In this document: piece after piece, positions 61,500-64,000 of the stretch | Layout: every line of letters starts with the position of its first letter | How positions within the stretch are numbered: position 1 is the stretch's first letter | Assembly (NCBI GenBank): GCA_036785705.1 | Contig: JAWUZG010000032.1 | Location: 12,046,001-12,110,000, forward strand | DNA: 64,000 nucleotides | DNA from: Acanthornis magna | Taxonomy: Eukaryota > Chordata > Aves > Passeriformes > Acanthizidae | Direction: 5' to 3' | Made by a program: the position numbers and the translations under genes | The notes under the pieces: model-generated | Told to the model about the DNA's origin: nothing | The model's database searches: none | What the model saw: only the letters and a program-made list of their open reading frames with translations

Positions 61500-61640
61500 C
61501 ACAGAATGGCAGATGGACACATGCCTGGTGTAGGAAGGCACATCCAGAGCTCATCCAGTCTGCCCATGGAGGGTTAAAAAGAGTGGCTTGTTCAGTCTCT
61601 TGTCCAGTGAGGTTTTGAATATCTTCAGACTTTATGAAGG
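61500..61640 (-). mobile_element. CR1 LINE 3' region, diverged, minus strand
   Basis: 'cacagaatggcagatggaca', 'catccagagctcatccagtc', 'gagtggcttgttcagtct', 'cttgtccagtgaggttttga' and 'atatcttcag' follow the order of a reverse-complemented CR1 3' UTR. It is about 140 bp long and well diverged. The minus-strand frame 61465-61704 lies across it and is not a gene. Confidence 0.75.
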
Positions 61641-63905
61641 AAAGAAACATTTTTTTCAAGGATATATACATTGCTGGAACACCTGCTGGGCTGACAGCAA
61701 CCAAATTGCTTCCACTGACCCTTTCAAATGGTGAAATTATCTGTTTTCATCCATTTTACCTTTATGTTGGGTGGGACCTTCACTTAACATTGTATTCAGT
61801 GGCAGGGGCACAGTTAAAATGTTGTTAATTAATATATCAGGCACTGAGCAGCTCTTTGCCTATCAGCTGCAGCTCCCTGCTGGGTTGTGTTTTGATTTTG
61901 GAATTAATTTAGAGCTCATGTCATAAAATACATTAGAGCATAGAAACCAGAACTAAATTTTATTTAACATCATTTATGATAACTTTCCAAAGCAGTATGA
62001 AAAATTAAGAAATACATTTTATTTTTTCATGCCCTAGGGAAAGTAATTATGTTAATTGCATATTGTATATAAAATCAGTTATTACTTATGAAAGACTGAT
62101 TTGTGTGTGTGCCCACATTGTCGCACAATGAAATTTGATTTAATAATATCCACACCACAAAACATAACTTGTACTAATTTGTTTTTTGTATTATGTATTC
62201 AGCTTCCAAGTGAGGTTATGATTAAAGTAAGGCTACTAATATTATAGTGCTACAATAAAACTCTAACAAATACAAGTACATATCTTCCTTATTGATAGAG
62301 ACTAATTAGAAATCTCTTTATTAGTATCAGGCCTAAGATGTCCCAGGTGATCTGTAAGGGATTCGATTTGGAGCTTTTCTTTTGTTTAAACTAATATTTG
62401 ACTTCAAATGTACATTGGTTTAATTTTGTTTTGAGATACTGACAGCAATTTAAAGAACTTTGTCAACCTTCTTGAAATCATGTATGTTTTCTTCTACTAG
62501 AAGGCACACTGAAGTACCCCATACTGCAGAGGTCAATGGAGCAAGTATAGCTGGAGGGTTAGGCTTTGGAATCCAGCCCCAGAGCTGGCAAAGCAATCAT
62601 ATATTGGTTTTAGGGAGATATTGTTTTGCATGTCTGCCTTCTGGAAGCTCCTCTTTTAACAGTCCATCTGATTTGAATGCACTGACTCATAACATCACAA
62701 CCTACTTCAAACAATCCCTGTCAAGTTGTAAAACATTGCAAATAAAACGAGATATACAGAAGAAGCAGCACCCTCTCAGCATGACCCCTAAAGCAGATTT
62801 GATCATTTACACTGGTGCTATTTAATGAGTAGTGTGATATGAATTGAGATGCAGTTGCTATTTCCACCTTAGGATTACTATTTGTTCCTTTTAAAATCTC
62901 TTCAGTTGCTTCAAGGCTTATCTTGGCAATCCGTAGAAATAGTTGTTTAGTTGATGAAGCTCCCTGTGTTGCCAAGACAGAGAGATACGCAATAGACAAA
63001 GCAACTTATTTAATTTAGGCAGTAAGACTTGGGTGAATTCACCTGAAGAGATGTCTTGCATCATAAAGAAGGAGCCTTACAGTGGTTATCTAACTTTTAG
63101 ATGTCAAAAGTGAGCTGAGATAAATCATAAACTCTAAAATACAAAATAGATAAGCAGGTAAAATATTATGGTTCTTTCCTATTGATCATGATCAAAGAAT
63201 TTTTTTCTACATGGAAAAGATGCAAAGTTATTTTCTAGGTTTGTCTTGCAGCAGAGACAGTATTGCATCAGTTAGATACAACTACAACTGAATCCTGACA
63301 TGACAGCTAAGGTTGCATTTCCTCCCAAGATTGCTGTGTGGAGGGACACTCTATGGGCATCACAGCACAGGACCAGCAGGGAGCTCATGAGACCCTCAGT
63401 GGGTTCTTCTGCTCCCTGACAAGAGTGACTGGGTTTTGGTCATTCTTGACAGATGTTTGTTTAAGCAGTTTTCAAGAATCTCCCACACCAGAGCCCCAGT
63501 GGCTTCTCCAGGTTAATTCCAGTGCTATGCTACACATAACATCAGAATTTTTTTGCTAGAATTTAATATAATACTTCATGCTAATTCAAATCAATTACTT
63601 CTTCCACAACCCACCACTGGCAAGATCAATTATTTAATTTCTTCTTTCAGCAGTCTTTTATGTATTTGAACAATGTTGCAGGGCTCTTTGATATGCTTTA
63701 ATTTAAATGACCCTTCAACCTTTCTTTATAGATCATGATTTCCTGATTTCTTCATTGCTCTCCTAAGGATTCTGCTCAGCTGGTCCACAACTTTCTTGAA
63801 AGACAATGCCTGAAACTAGAGAGATCTGAGTCCTTATTAGCGATGATCAGAGAGAAGGAATTATTTCAAGTGTTTTGCTCACGGTATATATTTTATATAT
63901 TGCAG
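61641..63905. other. Unique AT-rich DNA, no gene recognised
   Basis: No repeat is recognised. The plus-strand frame 62460-62825 (121 codons) has no known motif. The block 62030-62200 contains a SOX-like palindrome (62116-62130) and many TAAT cores and may be conserved non-coding DNA. Confidence 0.45.
62116..62130. promoter_or_regulatory. SOX-like inverted pair CATTGT-CGC-ACAATG
   Basis: Two exact SOX-type half-sites (ACAATG and its complement) face each other with a 3-base spacer, as seen in SOX dimer sites. The symmetry is visible; binding is inference. Confidence 0.3.
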
Positions 63906-64000
63906 TGTAATGTCAATTTGTTTCCTAAGCCTGTGTATGAAAATGGAAAATTGCGAAGACTATGATGCTGATGAAGCTGAAACCATGGAAAAAGTGGTCT
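63906..64000 (+). CDS. Possible partial exon at the window edge
   Basis: A TTGCAG acceptor-like end at 63900-63905 follows a T/A-rich tract. One frame stays open to the window end and contains ATG at 63937, reading MKMENCEDYDADEAETMEKV. The acidic, charged composition is unlike chance frames here. Only about 30 codons are visible and the right end is cut off by the window, so support is weak and no family is recognised. Confidence 0.15.

Noticed and set aside
1..64000. CRISPR arrays, bacterial operons, prophage, rRNA genes
   Set aside because: No spaced direct-repeat array, no ribosome-binding-site/ORF packing and no rRNA landmarks; the repeats identify the DNA as avian nuclear.

Overview
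This window looks like intergenic or deep-intronic DNA from a bird, most likely a songbird. The call rests on the repeats. CR1 LINE fragments are numerous on both strands, avian ERV LTRs are present, and there is no Alu, B1 or L1. One LTR closely resembles passerine class II ERV LTRs as I remember them, and its 6-bp target duplication fits that class. Base composition is AT-rich and CpG-poor. No host protein-coding gene can be supported. Nearly all open frames are short and read through repeats or unique non-coding DNA, and they do not chain into exons.

Layout. 1-8.8 kb: unique DNA with one strong palindrome. 8.8-9.15 kb: an ancient L3/CR1-like remnant beside a CR1 3' end. 13.7-13.9 kb: R-U5 end of an ERV LTR. 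14.8-18.1 kb: a perfect hairpin, simple repeats and a 132-bp imperfect foldback. 19.5 kb: a CR1 3' tip. 26.96-27.41 kb: a CR1 scrap abutting a 3'-truncated ERVL-like LTR with a TATA box. 28.4 kb: a tRNA-like segment. 32.7-33.4 kb: an intact solo LTR with perfect 6-bp target duplications. 35.9-39.0 kb: two CR1 copies in opposite orientation enclosing a split MIR-like SINE, a compound tetranucleotide repeat and a duplicated AP-1-like site. 39.3 kb: (AAAAT)15. 40.6 kb: a second tRNA-like segment. 42.3-43.6 kb: two CR1 3' ends flanking the longest open frame. 50.9-52.2 kb: a CR1 5' half with endonuclease and a piece of reverse transcriptase, broken by stops and an internal deletion. 55.4 and 61.5 kb: CR1 3' ends. 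60.2-60.4 kb and the last 95 bases: two weak exon-like segments.

Function. There is no set of genes working together here. The visible history is retrotransposon accumulation: old L3/MIR, then many 5'-truncated CR1s, then ERV LTRs, plus replication slippage. A few palindromes, paired transcription-factor-like sites and AT-rich blocks might be regulatory, but conservation cannot be judged from one sequence. I found no convincing new biological system. The best leads are the foldback at 18 kb, the solo LTR at 33 kb, the split MIR at 37.6 kb and the exon-like segment at 60.3 kb.
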